From Anaerolineaceae bacterium UBA5365 (lineage in GTDB: Bacteria; Chloroflexota; Anaerolineae; Anaerolineales; Anaerolineaceae): a DNA stretch of 31,146 nucleotides. A program made the position numbers and the translations under genes. The notes under the pieces are model-generated. The model saw only the letters and a list, made by a program, of their open reading frames with translations, was not told the DNA's origin and made no database searches. Shown in pieces: positions 31,036 to 31,146 of this stretch. The first letter of the stretch is position 1, and every line of letters begins with the position of its first letter. The stretch is taken from contig DHPL01000022.1 of NCBI GenBank assembly GCA_002407905.1, positions 40,878-72,023 of the forward strand. The letters are read 5' to 3'.

Positions 31036-31146
31036 CTATTTAGCCGGCACCCTGCTTGACAACAAGGATTCGGCTGGGTTATGCTTTTCGGTGGGAATGG
31101 TTAGGTCCCGGTGGGCTTCCTGGTCTTCAAAATCAGTGTCGGGTCG
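31036..31146 (-). CDS. C-terminal fragment of an unidentified gene, cut by window edge
   Basis: The minus strand is open from the right edge for 36 codons and stops at TAG (31038-31036). The other two minus frames are closed here. The fragment is hydrophilic, rich in Asp, Glu, Pro and Ser, and ends in RVPAK, like a disordered tail. Nothing identifies the protein. It lies 85 nt upstream of the amylase gene on the same strand. Confidence 0.4.
   Translation of the reverse strand, partial: RPDTDFEDQEAHRDLTIPTEKHNPAESLLSSRVPAK

Noticed and set aside
31056..31085. Plus-strand promoter-like TTGACA, 18 nt, TATGCT
   Set aside because: It lies inside the minus-strand frame that enters from the right edge, and no plus-strand gene follows before the window end.

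Overview
The window reads as an ordinary stretch of chromosome from a moderately GC-rich bacterium, most likely a member of the Chloroflexota (class Anaerolineae). This rests on the housekeeping set, the Pro/Thr-rich linkers of the exported proteins and several lineage-type hypothetical proteins; I could not run a database search, so the assignment is an inference. There is no phage, IS element, CRISPR array or rRNA. About 31 protein genes and one tRNA gene occupy nearly all of the DNA.

Layout. Positions 1-5770 are all on the minus strand: the start of an M16 peptidase gene (cut by the window edge), a four-helix membrane protein, a four-domain S1 protein (rpsA-like) with its own promoter and terminator, a SnoaL-like protein and the DNA translocase FtsK/SpoIIIE. 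From 5868 the plus strand carries rho (long leader), a LysM-M23 cell-wall peptidase and tRNA-Arg(CCU). Positions 8646-13914 hold a distinct, visibly AT-richer sugar-catabolism module: FGGY kinase, short-chain dehydrogenase, deoxyribose-phosphate aldolase and a DHDPS/NAL-family aldolase on the minus strand, with a divergent SorC/DeoR-type regulator. This module starts right behind the tRNA-Arg gene and is bounded on both sides by hairpins with identical 8-nt arm sequences.

Positions 13991-17407 (minus) encode two hypothetical proteins, a ZIP metal transporter coupled to a His-rich NifX-like protein, and a secreted protein with three tandem beta-rich repeats. Positions 17586-20911 (plus) form a tight operon: membrane-anchored M23 peptidase, metallo-beta-lactamase-fold protein without its zinc motif, asparaginase II and endonuclease III. 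MiaB, a STAS protein, an M6-like exported metalloprotease and a DUF1801 protein follow. Positions 25304-28170 (plus) hold a membrane-anchored HExxH protein, guanylate kinase and a rhomboid protease. The right end (minus) carries a HAD phosphatase, a PAP2 phosphatase, an intracellular GH13 alpha-glucosidase/amylase and the tail of one more gene.

Most worth following up: (1) the sugar module, with two aldolases, one of which has lost the usual pyruvate-carboxylate motif, and no transporter; (2) a recurrent arrangement in which a good -10 box ends 6-8 nt before a start codon with no ribosome binding site (miaB, gmk, M23, HExxH peptidase, PAP2), suggesting frequent leaderless mRNAs; (3) the zinc-motif-less MBL protein in a conserved-looking operon; (4) the His-rich NifX-like/ZIP pair; (5) a 32-codon upstream ORF overlapping the rho start.
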